DNA of 64,000 bases from Laguncularia racemosa (taxonomy: Eukaryota > Streptophyta > Magnoliopsida > Myrtales > Combretaceae), in assembly GCA_037954665.1 (NCBI GenBank), contig JBBMOL010000139.1, positions 352,232 through 416,231 on the forward strand, written 5' to 3'. Positions 1 through 12,541 of the stretch are shown one piece after another; the stretch's first letter is position 1; each line of letters begins with the position of its first letter. A program made the translations under genes and the position numbers. The notes below the pieces were generated by a model, which worked only from the letters and a program-made list of their open reading frames with translations, made no database searches and had not been told where the DNA came from.

Positions 1-2068
1 CAATCAATGGATTCTTTTGTTGGTGTACGCGAGAAAACGTGTGTCCTTTTTGCTTATGGACTTTCATTGATGAAGCAGCATGATCTACAGGAAGCAAGGC
101 AATTTAATCTCTCTCTCCAGAATTCTGATTGAAAATTTGGTTCCTCTTTGTTCTGTATTATGCCTTCATTTGATATACTCTAAACAGTTACATAGATTGC
201 GGGGCACTTAGTCTGTGTCAGTTGACAACCATGCATATGTTTAACAACTATAACGATTAAAAAGCTATTTATAGGGCATTTCCAATTTATGCAATCTATT
301 ATAATATATAATTTCAAAAACTTGTCATCTATATCTCTTCATTGGTAATAACTTTTTGTAATACATTTTGACTATTTATAATTTATAATTTTGATTACTT
401 ACACCTTTTCATTATTGGTATCTTTCGGTCAAGGTTCTATTTTTCAATTATGTATTCAAGAGACATTTATAAAGAATAACAGTCGCAAATCTTACATGGC
501 TCAACATGTTAAATGATAGTAATTATACTAAGAACAATTTTTAAACATTCCTTGTTAATATGCTAATTAATGTAGCCTTCTAAGTAAATATATTATTTTC
601 GTATGTATTGTATATAATTTAAATTAAAATTCGTGCATGACATGGGTGTTTAACCAGTTATCCTTAAATTTTTGAAGAAGATGCTACTTGTATTTGGAGG
701 AACCATGAGATTATGGTTCTTGAATGTTGTGAACTGAAATACTTGGTTCTCCAATTCTCTTGGTTCTGCCAATAAAAGCTCTTGTCTGGAAATAGATTAG
801 AAGTGTCTCCCAAGAGATTTTAGCCAACTTTGATACAGGAACCGACTGGCCCGAGGTTTGCAGATGACTCACACTACTCTGGGGAATCTCCAGCTAGTTT
901 CGCAATATTTAACAATTCTTGGCAGTTTGGCACTTGCCTTACACGATACAACCCAGGCTAGAGAAATCCTGAGATCTTCTCTAACACTAGCAAAGAAGCT
1001 TTATGATGTGCCGACTCAAATTTGGGTGCTGACTGTATTGACAGGTGAATGAATAAATCCTATTCCACGTCTATGCTTTAGTTCCATTGCACTTGTATGC
1101 CTTTTGGCTCTAAATTCATTTCGTGATGCCACTTACTTTGCAAATATATTTGTTTCATATGTGCTTTGAAAGAAAAAGGAGTTTATTGCAAATATATATT
1201 CCTTATGTTTGTTTCATATGTGCTTAGCTTTTCTATCTTTGAAAATGGACATTTACACCCTTCTAGAATCCCAGATGACCACTTCTTCTTTTTGTATTTT
1301 TAAAAATATATATTTTATTTTTAAGTATCTTTTGTCTTTTTTCTTTTTTTTTTTCAAAAGTTATTTTATCGAAGGGTGAAATAATGTGAGAATGTAACAG
1401 CATGTTTGTCAAAGATATGGGGGTTTGATCGTTCAATTTTAAAGATAGGGGGATTAAGTGCACATGATGCAAATATAAAAAAGTGTTGCAATTTACTTCA
1501 AAAAAAAAAAAAAAATCCTTTATGTGGTTTTTTTTTTTCCTGATGCTTTCAGTGACATGGTGGGTGCATAATGCATTTGATTGGGTTGAATGTGGTATTA
1601 GCATGCCTACTCCTTATCTAATCACACTGACATTGGATTTGCATTTGACACAATCTATGTTTTGTCCAGCCTTGTATCAAGAGTTGGGGGAGAAAGGAAA
1701 TGAAATGGAAAATGCTGAGTATCAGAAGAAAAAAACCGATGATCTACAAAAGAGACTTGCGGACGCTCAGTCGTCTATTCACCATATAGAATTGGTATAC
1801 TCATATGCTTCAATTTTCATGTTTTAGTTTCCATCAAACATACAAAGAAAGTTAAAATAATTTACACGATTGGGATGAACAGATTGACAAAGCGAAAATT
1901 GAAGTTAGGCCATTCCATGAGGTATATGTGGAGCGTGTACTTGGGGGGCAATCCATGGCTGTGAATCTCGACATCCCAGAATCAGTTGGTTTGTCTACTC
2001 CATTGCCTCCTCCATCATCAAGGGGAGTGGATTCGGAAACTAGACGACGTAGCAAGAGAAGATTGTAG
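1..2068 (+). CDS. SCC4: Sister chromatid cohesion protein SCC4 (MAU2 homologue), 3' part, four exons
   Basis: Partial gene, cut by the left window edge. The exons I can join are 1-98 (it continues upstream), 839-1044, 1670-1794 and 1883-2068, with stop TAG at 2066-2068. They encode the C-terminal helical/TPR part of SCC4/MAU2, the partner of SCC2/NIPBL in the complex that loads cohesin onto chromatin in the nucleus. Recognisable stretches are MDSFVGVREKTCVLFAYGL in the first exon, QLVSQYLTILGSLALALHD and AREILRSSLTLAKKLYD in the second, and LGEKGNEMEN in the third. The last exon ends in a basic tail (RRRSKRRL), which is also typical of plant orthologues. Codon phase is preserved across all three introns. 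Intron 1 uses a GC donor; the others are GT-AG. The frame shows no lesion, so the gene looks functional. Confidence 0.93.
99..838 (+). other. GC-AG intron of SCC4
   Basis: The exon ends ...GAAGCAAG and is followed by GCAATTT. The only phase-correct acceptor in the expected place is ATACAG at 833-838. Joining these gives E-A-R-N-R-L-A, which fits the family. No GT near the exon end preserves the frame. Confidence 0.75.
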
Positions 2069-4427
2069 GAATAAGGTTATTCTTTTCCGTTTGTGAAATG
2101 AGGATTAACCTTTAGAAGTAAGTAGACCACAATCCAGGCAACGCTGACTCTAGAAAACCTGGTATTGCCCTCTTGTACTTGTAGTAGGTAAAAGCATCTT
2201 GCTTTTCCTTAAAAAAAAATAAAAAATCGGAGACTTTTTTGATGTAAACGGTTAACTAACTGCTGCTATGACAGGGAAAGTTTATATACATATATGTAGG
2301 TGTGTTAAAAAAAATTAGATGCTTAATGCTGCACAAGAAAGATAGCTGTTTCAGACTTATGTATCAATTTCGGCCTTCGTTCTGTTTCTTTACTCGGAAT
2401 TAAGATATTCTTGACAAACTGATGAAGAACTGTTAAAATAGGAGTGCATTTGTGTCTGAGTTTGGTTTGATGCGAAGGTAAACATAAATTTGCATATCTC
2501 ATCATGTGGACGCAGTGGATGTGAAGTGATGCGCTTCAAATCCAAATCGCTATTGGGAAATACATAAATGCGCGTCTCACTGTCTCCTAGAAGGTAGGGT
2601 TTTGTTTTTTTATCTACTCTTTGAATCGGTATATGTAAGGTTCTCATTACATTCTTCATGTACTTGAGGTGATTTTGGTTTTACTTGCAATTTTGTCTCG
2701 ATGATGTTTGTAGAAATGATTAGGAGTTTTCTCTATTACTCGACATATTTTTGAGGGTGGTTTCATGTGCGTCCGTTTCTTTTTTCTTCTCGAGTTTCGC
2801 ATGCATGCTACGTACGGTTCTGTTATTTGAGTAATGAAGGTGGTTGAAATCTTTGAATGATATTTCTTTTTTAATCATACATACTAATATTTCGTTGTAA
2901 TGTGAGGTGTTGAAATCAAGGCAACAACATGATTCCCTTGAAATAATCCCTCTATGTTTATAATTTGCAAAGCGGTGTTCCTAATTTCACTTGCTATTTA
3001 TTGTAGTTATCAGCGTATGACTTTGGAGTATTTCAGATCATGTAGCCAATACACGAAAAGATGGAATGGAGATAAAGAAGAAAAGAAAAGGTCGTCACTA
3101 TTTATCGATGTTGAAATACATTTTCACAATTATGTATTCATAATGTACTTAATTTTGTGAATATATATTTGTCTTCTTTTCTTTTCTCCTCTCTCTCTCG
3201 CAACTTTCCAACACAATTGTATAAATTATTATCTGCATTATTTACTAGTACCACATTAAGAAAAATAAATATCAATCCGATTATTCTTTTTTGTTAGTAT
3301 ATTTGAACAACTTCAAATACTAACATTTTTGTTAATGCACTCTAGCATGCAGTTGTTTATGAATTAATATTTTACTCCTTTCATATTTTTAAATTCTAAC
3401 ATGCATTACTGATAACGTTTATTGAGAATCTTGTCCCCTTTTTCTACATATGTTACTTACTTCCATCCTCCTATATGCAACTTTTGTTCAGCGACAATTA
3501 GTCTGATGCATAGGGATGGATTCAATGAAAGTTCTGGTATCATCAGCCTCGAGCGTTACTTCTTGTTTGATGCTTAAGCTTGACCTTAGGAGTACAAGTA
3601 GGGTAATCTTACCATAAATCATATATTGAAATAATTAAATTGTGAAAGTCATTGAGGATTTAGGGCAAGAAGTTAATGAACCTACGTATGTAACCTCAAG
3701 CAAAATCAAATTCATATTCGTACTCGCGTGTTATGCCTGTATTTAATTTAGTAATCAACTTAAATCGTGTGCAACGATAACATCAAGAAGCAGTCATGTG
3801 ATCCTGCTGTAATATCAACATCACTTTTTTTTTTTTTTTTAAGTTTTTTTAAATGCATCAAGAATGTCATTCAATTCAATAAATCTAAATATTGAGGACT
3901 AGTTATGAAATCCATACTTTTCTTCTATTGGCATTACCAGTATGGAAGTTTGTGTTTCAACCAACCAAACGTAGCATATGAGTATTGAATGGCTATAATA
4001 TTGGGGCATATTATCCTATTCATATCCCTTATTGTAGTTGTTCCTGTTGAGAGTCATCAGCAAGAAATAGTCGTGCTTGTAACGATTATCATCCTCGATG
4101 AGATCCATAATTTATGTAATAATCGTTGTCAAGGACGAGGTGTGCAATGGGACCATCATAAAGCATACCCGAGATCTAACTTAGGGAAAATAAATTAAGT
4201 ATTTAAATGTTGGGTAGGTATTATTGTGTGGGTGGAACCTGAAGCAAATTTACGCATGTTCCGTTTTATTTTATTTCATTTTTTTTTTTTAAATTTCTGT
4301 ATGTTGAGTAATAGTCACGAAAATAAAAAAGCTAAAGTCTAGGTTTTACTCCATTAGCAATGCTAATATATTGATAATGTTGGTTTGTTTCTATTCAATT
4401 CAATGCCTATCAATCATTTATTGTTAT
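2069..4427. other. SCC4 3' UTR and gene-free flank
   Basis: This is AT-rich non-coding DNA. The first few hundred bases must hold the SCC4 3' UTR and polyadenylation region; AATAAAAAAT at about 2218 is a possible signal. Long A/T runs (about 3826-3841 and 4279-4290) are present. No supported gene, RNA or repeat was found; the short open frames here have no recognisable motif. Confidence 0.6.
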
Positions 4428-6235
4428 CGTAAATACTCATATTATATAATTATATATATATAACTCTGCTAAGGATGAAATAGTAAATAAAATATAGGGA
4501 TGAGGACAGTTTGATCATTTCACGGCTTAAGTATATAAGCTCTTTTATGATCTAGGACTATACTTTTCTTCCTTTTGAAAATTACAAGCTATGAGACTAT
4601 CTCAGAAAACCTATAGGATAAGGAGCAACAAGGTAAGGTTTCAATAATCAAAAGATGTAATTTGGAATTATAGATTTTTGAATCTAAGATAAATTAATGA
4701 CATATGTATAGAAATTGGGATATGGAGCAAGAAGAGATAGGTGATTTAAAGATCTCAATCATGAATTGCATCAAGCAAGTGTACAAATCCTCGTATTTTA
4801 TTGGAAGTTATAAATAAATGGACCAATTAGGTATAATTCTTTAGAAATTAGGTTAGGGTTATAAAGATTCGTGGAATTTTGAATTTGAGAAAGAGGGTTC
4901 GTAATGAGCAGTAACCAATACGGGGGCATAGAAAGATACACTACCTCCAACACAACCATGTCTTGTCTTGTGTCAAACCTAATATATGCAGAAAGATACA
5001 TGGCCTCCCAATACGATTGTGTCATGTCCTATGTCGAAACTCAAATCATACAGAGAGATACACAGCCTCCCAACACGGTTGTATCTTGTCTCGTGTTAAA
5101 CCTAGACCACACAGAAAGATATATGGCTTCTCAACACGGCCATGTTTTGCCCTGTGTCAAACTATATAACAAATAGAAAGGTACACGACCTTTGGCATGG
5201 CCATATACTATTCCATGTTGACTTACACGGCCTCTAACATGGCTGTGCTGAATTCAAAGACACCTTATATGTTCTACTTTGTTAAGATGCAACTATAAGA
5301 ATATGTAATTTGGATCATGTATAGGTTTAGAGGATTTATGAAGCTGTAGAGGTGTAAGGAAAAATCAAGAGTTTTGTAATCTAAGTATGTGTATACCGTG
5401 TTTCTTGTTTGTGTTTATTAAGTTATAAATGGTGCATGGATTAAATATCATCGTAATTGAATTTAATTGATTGCGTATGTAATTGTGATTCGCAGGGTCT
5501 AAGAAACCGAGTGTGGGTCGGTGTTCTCGAGGTGGTACCTCGATGATCGGTATGTGACGTTGTCCCTAGTGGAGTCGTGTACTGAAATGATGCGGGTAGT
5601 ATGTGGAAGGATGTTGTGAAAGAACTCATGTTTGTGGAAGGATGTTGTGTAAGGACTCATGTTGTAGAAGAATGTTGTGAAAAGACTCATGGAAAGTAGA
5701 TACTATGAAATATAAATAAATTGTGCATATGCTGCATTATGTATGTGATGATATGTTTGGCATGACATGCGTGTGTATATGTAGGTATGTATTATATTGA
5801 GCGTTAGCTCACCCCTTGTGAGAATATTTTTTAGTTGTAGATGCTATAGGAAAGATTGTGGGGTATGACGAAACCCTGGTGGGGACAATTCAAGATCAAG
5901 ATAACAAAGGGAATGTAGAATATTTCTATTATGATGATTAGTAGTTAGATTAAGGAAAAACATATGTTGGAACTACTCGTTAAGTTGTTGTGGAGAATTT
6001 CTATTATAACTGAATGTTATATGTTTCCGCTGAATAATTTGGGAAGACTGTTGATGATTTATTATTGAGTATGGAAATTCTTGTTAATCTCTAGTATGTA
6101 GTAGATGATTTTTAATTATTATCAAAAGTACGTGAATGTAAGTACTAGAAAAAAGTAGTGATTGAGCCTTTACATGTCTTCATCTAGTGATGACACGTGG
6201 CAGGTCGTACCGTTCTTGGGTTTCGTGGCATTACA
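4428..6235 (+). repeat. 5' LTR of element A
   Basis: About 1.8 kb. The first base is C where the 3' LTR has T (CGTAAATAC against TGTAAATAC). A promoter-type TATATAA is at 4533-4539. The LTR ends ...GCATTACA at 6235. It holds about five imperfect tandem units around a CACGG motif at about 4915-5250. Confidence 0.85.
4915..5250 (+). repeat. Imperfect tandem units with CACGG..CGTG motif, LTR of A
   Basis: About five units of roughly 60 bp repeat the pattern AGAAAGATACAyGGCCTCC followed by CAACACGGyyGTGT and then a CTCGTGT-type segment. The reading frames that run through this block are by-products of the repeat. The same array sits in the 3' LTR at about 10684-11010. Confidence 0.75.
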
Positions 6236-6242
6236 GTTTAAG

Positions 6243-6254
6243 TGGTATCAGAGC
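6243..6254 (+). other. Primer-binding site of element A (initiator Met tRNA)
   Basis: TGGTATCAGAGC begins 7 bases inside the 5' LTR end. It is complementary to the 3' end of plant initiator tRNA-Met, the usual primer of chromoviruses. Confidence 0.85.
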
Positions 6255-6608
6255 ATAGGTTGATGATCTCTAGGAGCTTAGATTTTGATCAAAAGAATAT
6301 AGGTTTGTGATCTTCAAATCCTAGGTTGATGGATCTATAGACTACTTAGGTTTGATGATCTTTAGAACTTGGTGAGGATCAATAGTATAAGTTTCAGATA
6401 GTAGAAAGTAAGTTGTGATCTTTAGATGAATTAGGCATAAAATCTATAAGATGATGATACAAGATGAGAGTAGTTAGTTAATGGGACTAATATTCCTGAT
6501 AAACGAACCCCTTTAGTAATATTTAAGATGTTAGTTGTAAATATTTCATACTTTGAGGAATGTATACATTTTTGTATCTTTCCTTACTAGTGTAATGTAT
6601 TTTGTAGA

Positions 6609-7125
6609 ATGCCTAGGAGAATCTTGGGACTAAGATCAACCTTAGGAATTGAAGGTAATGCTCTTGATAACAAAATACCACCTAAACCTTCTCAACATAG
6701 ATAAGGAGGAAATGAAATTAATGCTATGTGGTGGCACAACAATAGCAACGAATATAAGAGCTGCAAGTGCTGAACATGAGATAGGCACAAATGATGGATG
6801 AAATTAGAGGGAGGCCAGCTAAGGAAGTGGGTTTAGACCATTTTGTCAAAATGGTCAAAGAGTTTAGACTTAAGGTTGACAATCCAATAGATGCTGAATA
6901 GTGGATGGATGAGATAGAGAAGACCTTTGAAGCACTAAGAATGCTTGAAGAGAAGAAAGTGAAGTATGCAATATATCTATTGAGGGGCTCAACTTCTAAA
7001 TGGTGGTCAACTGTTTCTAGACTTAACCTAGGAGTAATCACATGGGAAAGGTTTAAGGAATTGTTGTATGGGCAATATTTCCTATGCAACATAAGGAGAA
7101 TAATTTAGTTTCTAATTAAAGGCAA
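6609..7125 (+). pseudogene. Element A gag remnant
   Basis: This starts with ATG at 6609 (MPRRILG, similar to MPLKRN at the gag start of element B). It carries the chromoviral gag core with WMDEIEKTFEAL at 6904-6939, then a WW pair and W-x-RFKELLY. Stop codons and at least one frame change interrupt it. The nucleocapsid zinc knuckle and the protease that should follow are absent: within about 50 bases the sequence passes into the region just upstream of RT. This is most simply read as an internal deletion. Confidence 0.75.
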
Positions 7126-7139
7126 TGGGATAATAGAGC

Positions 7140-10100
7140 TAGCAACTTATGAACCGTATGGTAAAGGTTTGATAACATCAGTAGCAGTTGAGGTTGAAGT
7201 TGTGATGAAAATTAAGAGAGTAAAGGTAGTAAAGGAGTTTGAGGGAGTGTTTCTAGATGATCTTCTAGGTTTACCCGCAACAAGGGAGATTGATTTTAGC
7301 ATAAAAATAGTGCTTGGTACGACTCTTATATTAAAAGCCCTATAACGCATGGCACTTATAGAGTTGAAAGAATTGAAGGACTAAATACAAGAATTGCTGG
7401 GCAAGAAGTTTATCAGACCAAGTGTCTCACCTTAGCGCGCACTTGTATTATTTGTAAAGAAGGACAACACCATGCAGTTGTGCATAGACTATCGAGAGTT
7501 AAATAAGGTCACTATTAAAAATAAGTACCCTCTCTTGAGGATTGATGACTTATTTGATGAATTGCAAGGAGCTCAAGTTTTCTAAAAAATAGACTTGAGA
7601 TCTAGGTACCATTAATTGAGAATCAAGAAGGAAGACATCTAAAAGACTGCATTTAGAACTAAATATGGGCATTATGAGTTCCAAGTAATGCCGTTTGGAC
7701 TCATAAATGCACCAACAGCCTTTATGGACTTAACGAATAGGATATTTAGGGAATATTTAGATAAGTTTGTCATTGTATTCATAGATGATATTCTGATATT
7801 CTCCAGGAGTGAGGAAGATCAAAAGTAGCACTTAAGGGTAGTGCTAAGCAAACTGCAGGCAAAGAAGTTATACGCCAAATTTAAGAAGTGTGAATTCTAG
7901 TTGAAGTAGGTAACCTTTTTGGGACATATGATTATTAAAGATGGGTTAGCTGTAGATCCTTAGAAGATCAGAGCTATGAATAAAGGCCGAAGACTGTAAC
8001 AGAAATTAGAAGCTTCTTAGGGTTAACAGGATATTATAGAAGATTTGTAGAATGATTCTCCAAACTGGCAACCCCTTTAACCAAGTTAACTAAAAAAGGG
8101 GGGTAAAGTTTGTATGAGATGATCAATGTGAAGTAAGCTTCACAACATTGAAAGAGAGATTGACTTCTACACCGGTGCTTGCACTACCGGTTAGTAGTGA
8201 AGAATTTGTGGTGTGTAGTGATGCTTCCATTCAAGGGATTGGGTGTATGTTAATGCAAAAAGAGAGAGTGATAGCATATGCCTTTAGACAGTTGAAGCCC
8301 TATGAGAAGAACTACTCGACACACGATCTGGAATAAGCAATTATAGTATTTGTATTCAAATTGTGGAGATACTATTTGTATGGGAAAAAAGTGTAGAATA
8401 TTCACAGATCATAAGAGCCTCAAGTACCTCTTTATTTAAAAGGAATTGAACATGAAATAGAGATGCTAGTGAGAGTTAATAAAATACTATGATTTAGAAA
8501 TTCAATGTCATCTTGGGAAAACAAACATAGTTGCTGATGTACTCAGTAGGAAGAAACATGGTAATCTAGCGACTTTGATCACGACTTAGAAGGAAATATT
8601 AGAAGACATGCAGAAATTAGATCTAAAGATTGTGACTCAGGAAATTAGAGCTAGACTCACCAGTTTATGCATACAGCCAACACTAATAGACATAATGAAA
8701 GTTTGACAAGATAATGATATGGGGGTGTAGGAGATTAAGGAAGAGAAGGAATAGGGAAAGGCTATAGAATTTAATAAAGATGAAAAGAGAGTATTGATGT
8801 ATGGTCATAGGTTATGTGTGCCAAGTGTAGATGAATTAAAGAATGAAATATTGAAGGAGGCACATTATTTTGGGTACTCCGTACACCTTGGAGATACTAA
8901 GATATATAAGAATCTGAAGAGCCATTACTAGTGGAAGAACATGAAGAGGAAATTTTCAGATTATGTATCGAAGTGCTTGACATGCCAATAGATAAAGATA
9001 GGACCTGCTGGCATGTTGTAGACTTTACCTATACTAGAGTGGAAATGGGAACATATGACCATGGACTTTGTCACAGCATTATGCGGATTTGTGACTAAGT
9101 TAGACACTGTATGAGTGATTGTGGACCAGCTTACAAAATTTGCTCACTTTATACATATAGGCACTAGGTATAAACTTAAGAAGCTAGCACAAATCTACAT
9201 TAAAGATATTATAAGGTTCTATGGAGTACCGGTCTCCATAGTGTCAGACAGGGATACTGAATTTGTGGAGAGATTTTGGAACAATCTACATAAGGTACTG
9301 GCAACAAAGTTACAATTTAGTACGACTTTTTACGCACAAACAGATGATCAATCAGAGCAAACTATTCAGATATTGGAAGACATGTTAAAGGCGCATGCAT
9401 TGGATCTTAGTAGAAATAGGGATGAATACTTGCCCTTAGTGGAATTTGCTTAGAATAATAGTTATCAAGCTATCATTCAAATGGCACCATACGAAGCATT
9501 GTATGGTAGAAAGTGTCAGTTGCCTTTACATTGGGATGAGGTAGGTAAGAAACAGATATTGGGACTTGATCTAGTACAAGATGCAGTTGACAAAGTTAAA
9601 TTAACTAAACAGAGAATGTAGTCTACCTAAAGTCGTCGAAAGTCATATGCAGACAAGAGGAGACACCCATTAGAGTTTTAAGTAGGACCATGTGTTGCTG
9701 AAAATCTCACCTACAAAGGGAGTGGTAAGATTTAGACTATGGGGGAAACTGAACCCCAAATATGTAGGACCCTTTAAAGTCCTTGAAAGAATTGGACCAG
9801 TGGCATACAAACTGGCATTACCACCAAATCTGGTTAGGGTAAATAATGTATTCCACATTTCCATGCTTAAGAAGTATGTACTAAACCCATATCAAATAAT
9901 TGCACTGGGACCTCTACAAGTGTAGCCAAACCTCACGATACTAGAGAGACCTATTAGAATCATGGACACTAAGGAGCAGATTTTGAGAAGACGGGTCATT
10001 AAATATGTTAAAGTGTAGTGGAGTAACCAAATAGAGAGAGAGGCAACCTAAGAGTTGGAAGAAGAGATAAAGAGAAGATATCTAGAACTCTTCTATGATC
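7140..10100 (+). pseudogene. Element A pol remnant: RT, RNase H, integrase, chromodomain
   Basis: Reverse transcriptase runs from about 7330 to 8000 with the YREL and FIDDILIFS motifs (FIDD at about 7777). RNase H starts at about 8148 (TPVLALP, CSDAS). The integrase core is at about 9115-9453, with VSDRDTEF, a damaged DGQSEQ-type segment and the conserved APYEALYGR at about 9483. The GPY/F-type C-terminal module (KYVGPFKVLERIGP) is within 9692-9925. A chromodomain-like end (RIMDTKEQ, ATWELEEE) reaches about 10090. The terminal chromodomain places the element with Tekay/Del chromoviruses. There are many in-frame stops, several at conserved Trp or Gln positions, plus frameshifts. No product is possible. 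Confidence 0.88.
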
Positions 10101-10130
10101 CAGCTAATTTTCGAGAACGAAAATTTTTGT

Positions 10131-10142
10131 AAGGGAGGAGAA
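10131..10142 (+). other. Polypurine tract of element A
   Basis: AAGGGAGGAGAA directly precedes the TG of the 3' LTR. This is the plus-strand priming site in the family. Confidence 0.75.
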
Positions 10143-11456
10143 TGTAAATACTCATATATATATATTGTTATATAAAACTTTGCTAAGGATGAAATAGTAA
10201 ATAAAATATAGGGATGGGGGTGGTTTGGTCATTTTGCAACTTAAGTATACAAGCCCTTTTATGACCTAAGGCTATACTTTTCTTCCTTTTGACAATTACA
10301 AGTTGTGAGACTATCTTAGAGAACCTATAGGACAGCTAAATAGAAATCTAAGAGTGGGGCAATATCGACCAACCGTTGACAACAAGGTAAGGTTTCAATA
10401 ATCAAAGTATCTAATTTGGAATTACATATTTTTTAATCTAAGATAAATTAATGACATTTCTATAGAAATTGGGATAAAGAGCAAGAAGGGATAAACAGTT
10501 TAAAGATCTCAATCATGAATTACATCTAGTAAGTGTATGAATCCTTGTATTTTATTAGAATTTATAAATTAAATGGACCAATTAGGTATAACTCTTTAGA
10601 AATTAGGTTAGGGTTATAAAGATTTGAGGAATTTTGAATTTGAGGAAGGGGGTTTGTAATGAATAGTAACCTACATAGGGGCATAGAAAGATATATTGCC
10701 TCTAACATGACTATGTCTTGTTTCGTGTCAAACCCAATCCATATAGAAAGATACATGATCGCCAGATATGGGCATGTCATGTCTCGTGTTGAAACCCAAA
10801 TCATATAGAGAGATACATAACCTTCCAACATGATCCTGTCTTGTCTCGTGTTGAACTTAGACCACACAGAAAGATAAATGGCTTCTCAACACGACTGTGT
10901 CTCGCCCCGTGTCAGACTATAAAACAAACATAAAGGTATATAACCTTTGGCACGGCCATGTACTATCCCATGTTGACTTACATGACCTCCAACATAGCCA
11001 TGTTGAATTCAAACACACCTTATATGTTCTACTTTGTTAAGGTACAATTCTAAGAACATGTAATTTGGATCATGTATAGGTTCGGAAGATTTGTGAAACT
11101 ATAGACATGTGAGGAAAAACAAGAGTTTTGCAATCCAAGTACGTGTATACTGTGTTTATTGTTTGTATTTGTTATGTTAGAAGTGGTGCATATATTAAAT
11201 ATCATTGTAATTGAACTTGATTGATTGCATGTGTGATTGTGATTTGCTGGATCCAAGAAACTGAGTATAGGTCAATGCTCTCGAGGTGGTACCTTGATGA
11301 TCGGTATGTGACGTTGTCTGTAGTGGAGTCTATACTGAAATGATTTGGGTAGTATGTGTAAGGATGTTGTGAAGGACTCATGTTTGTGGGAGGATGTTGT
11401 GTAAGAATTCATTTTGTGGAAGGATATTGTGAAAGAACTCATGGATAGTGGAGAGT

Positions 11457-11760
11457 ATATATATAAGAGGTGTATGTGTTAGAGAGAGAGAAAGAGTGAG
11501 AGAGAAAAGGTGTAGTTGGTTCGAAGCCTTGTTATGAAATGAACTTAGCTTCTATTATATAGAAATTCTCATTTTCACTGTTGTGAACAGTAAAAGTTCT
11601 TTTTACTGTAGTGAACAGTGATTTTTGTCGGAAATATTACCGTTTGAACAGTATTTCCCAAAGATGCTTTCGGTGGAAAAGTCCACCTGTCATTTGAATC
11701 GTAAAAGACGGTCGGCTCATTCATTTGGTGATAGTATCACCAAACATTGTACTGTAGATG
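11457..11760 (+). promoter_or_regulatory. Possible pararetroviral promoter/leader region
   Basis: A TATATATAAG box is at about 11458-11467 and a GA-rich transcript-start-like stretch follows. About 780 bases then separate it from the primer site at 12251. The spacing fits a caulimovirid genomic-RNA promoter and its long leader. The box overlaps the TA-repeat junction, so it may be accidental. Confidence 0.35.
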
Positions 11761-11895
11761 ACGGTAGAGATACATACACTAACTGTACATTTGTTCTATA
11801 ATTTAGTATAGTATTTGATACTGTTCTTCACATTAAGACAAAATAAAATTCTACGTATTTTGTTACAAGTGTAACAAAATACTTACATTTGATTC

Positions 11896-12078
11896 CTACG
11901 GATTTCCTAAATTGATTCCATAACAATTGTCTTCATTGCTTTCTCCACTGTATGATGATTCAATAGAGTCTTCATTGGTCTTCTTCAATTCTTCATTAGA
12001 TTTCTTTATGTGTTCTAAAGCATTTTCTAGTAACTCCTTCATTTGTTCTGGAGTTATAGTCTTGGCCATGGATGACAT
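11896..12078 (-). other. Short acidic coiled-coil-like reading frame, minus strand, unknown
   Basis: A 60-codon frame within the inserted block, read opposite to the movement-protein frame. It is rich in Glu and Lys in its first half (a probable short coiled coil) and acidic/Ser-rich in its second. I do not recognise it. It could be an inverted piece of another viral reading frame, since rearranged copies are common for these insertions, or it could be chance. Confidence 0.3.
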
Positions 12079-12250
12079 TAAATAATTTTAGCAATTATTT
12101 AATGTATTTATTTATGTTTCCGTAATTTATTCTGATTGTTTAATGCTTATCTTTCTTTTTCCATAATTATTCATCTCTTAGGCAGTAATCAGATTGCTAG
12201 GACTTTCCTATCCTTCTAGGTTAGGTCTCTCCTTTCGTTCCTGTCTCCTT

Positions 12251-12262
12251 TGGTATCAGAGC
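12251..12262 (+). other. Primer-binding site of the pararetroviral fragment
   Basis: TGGTATCAGAGC, complementary to initiator tRNA-Met, lies about 290 bases upstream of the movement-protein frame. It is not part of the LTR of A, which carries no such site. Confidence 0.7.
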
Positions 12263-12541
12263 CATGGGGAGAGTATATAGTTAGGTTAAATGTCTTTTGT
12301 TTAAATCTAAATATAAATCCTCTGTAGAAACCAGATTATATATAATAATTGCTTGGAACGACCCTAAGTGGCGAATCTAAGTAACCTTGGGTAAGTGTAG
12401 GGCTCTGTTAAGTAGCGTAATTCTCGCAGAAGGGTAGCAAAAAGGATTGCAAGAGGCAAAACCTAGGTGAAATATGATCCTTGAGTAGTTCTGCAAATTA
12501 TTATATATGAAATGGGTAAGTAAAATGTTCTAATTTAAACA

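Noticed and set aside
4904..5176. Two overlapping frames in the LTR of A as a repeat protein
   Set aside because: They derive from the tandem CACGG-type units, and the same block in the 3' LTR is not open in these frames.
6243..12262. TGGTATCAGAGC sites as pieces of tRNA genes
   Set aside because: Each is only about 12 bases, positioned just inside an LTR or in a viral leader; there is no cloverleaf around it. They are primer-binding sites.
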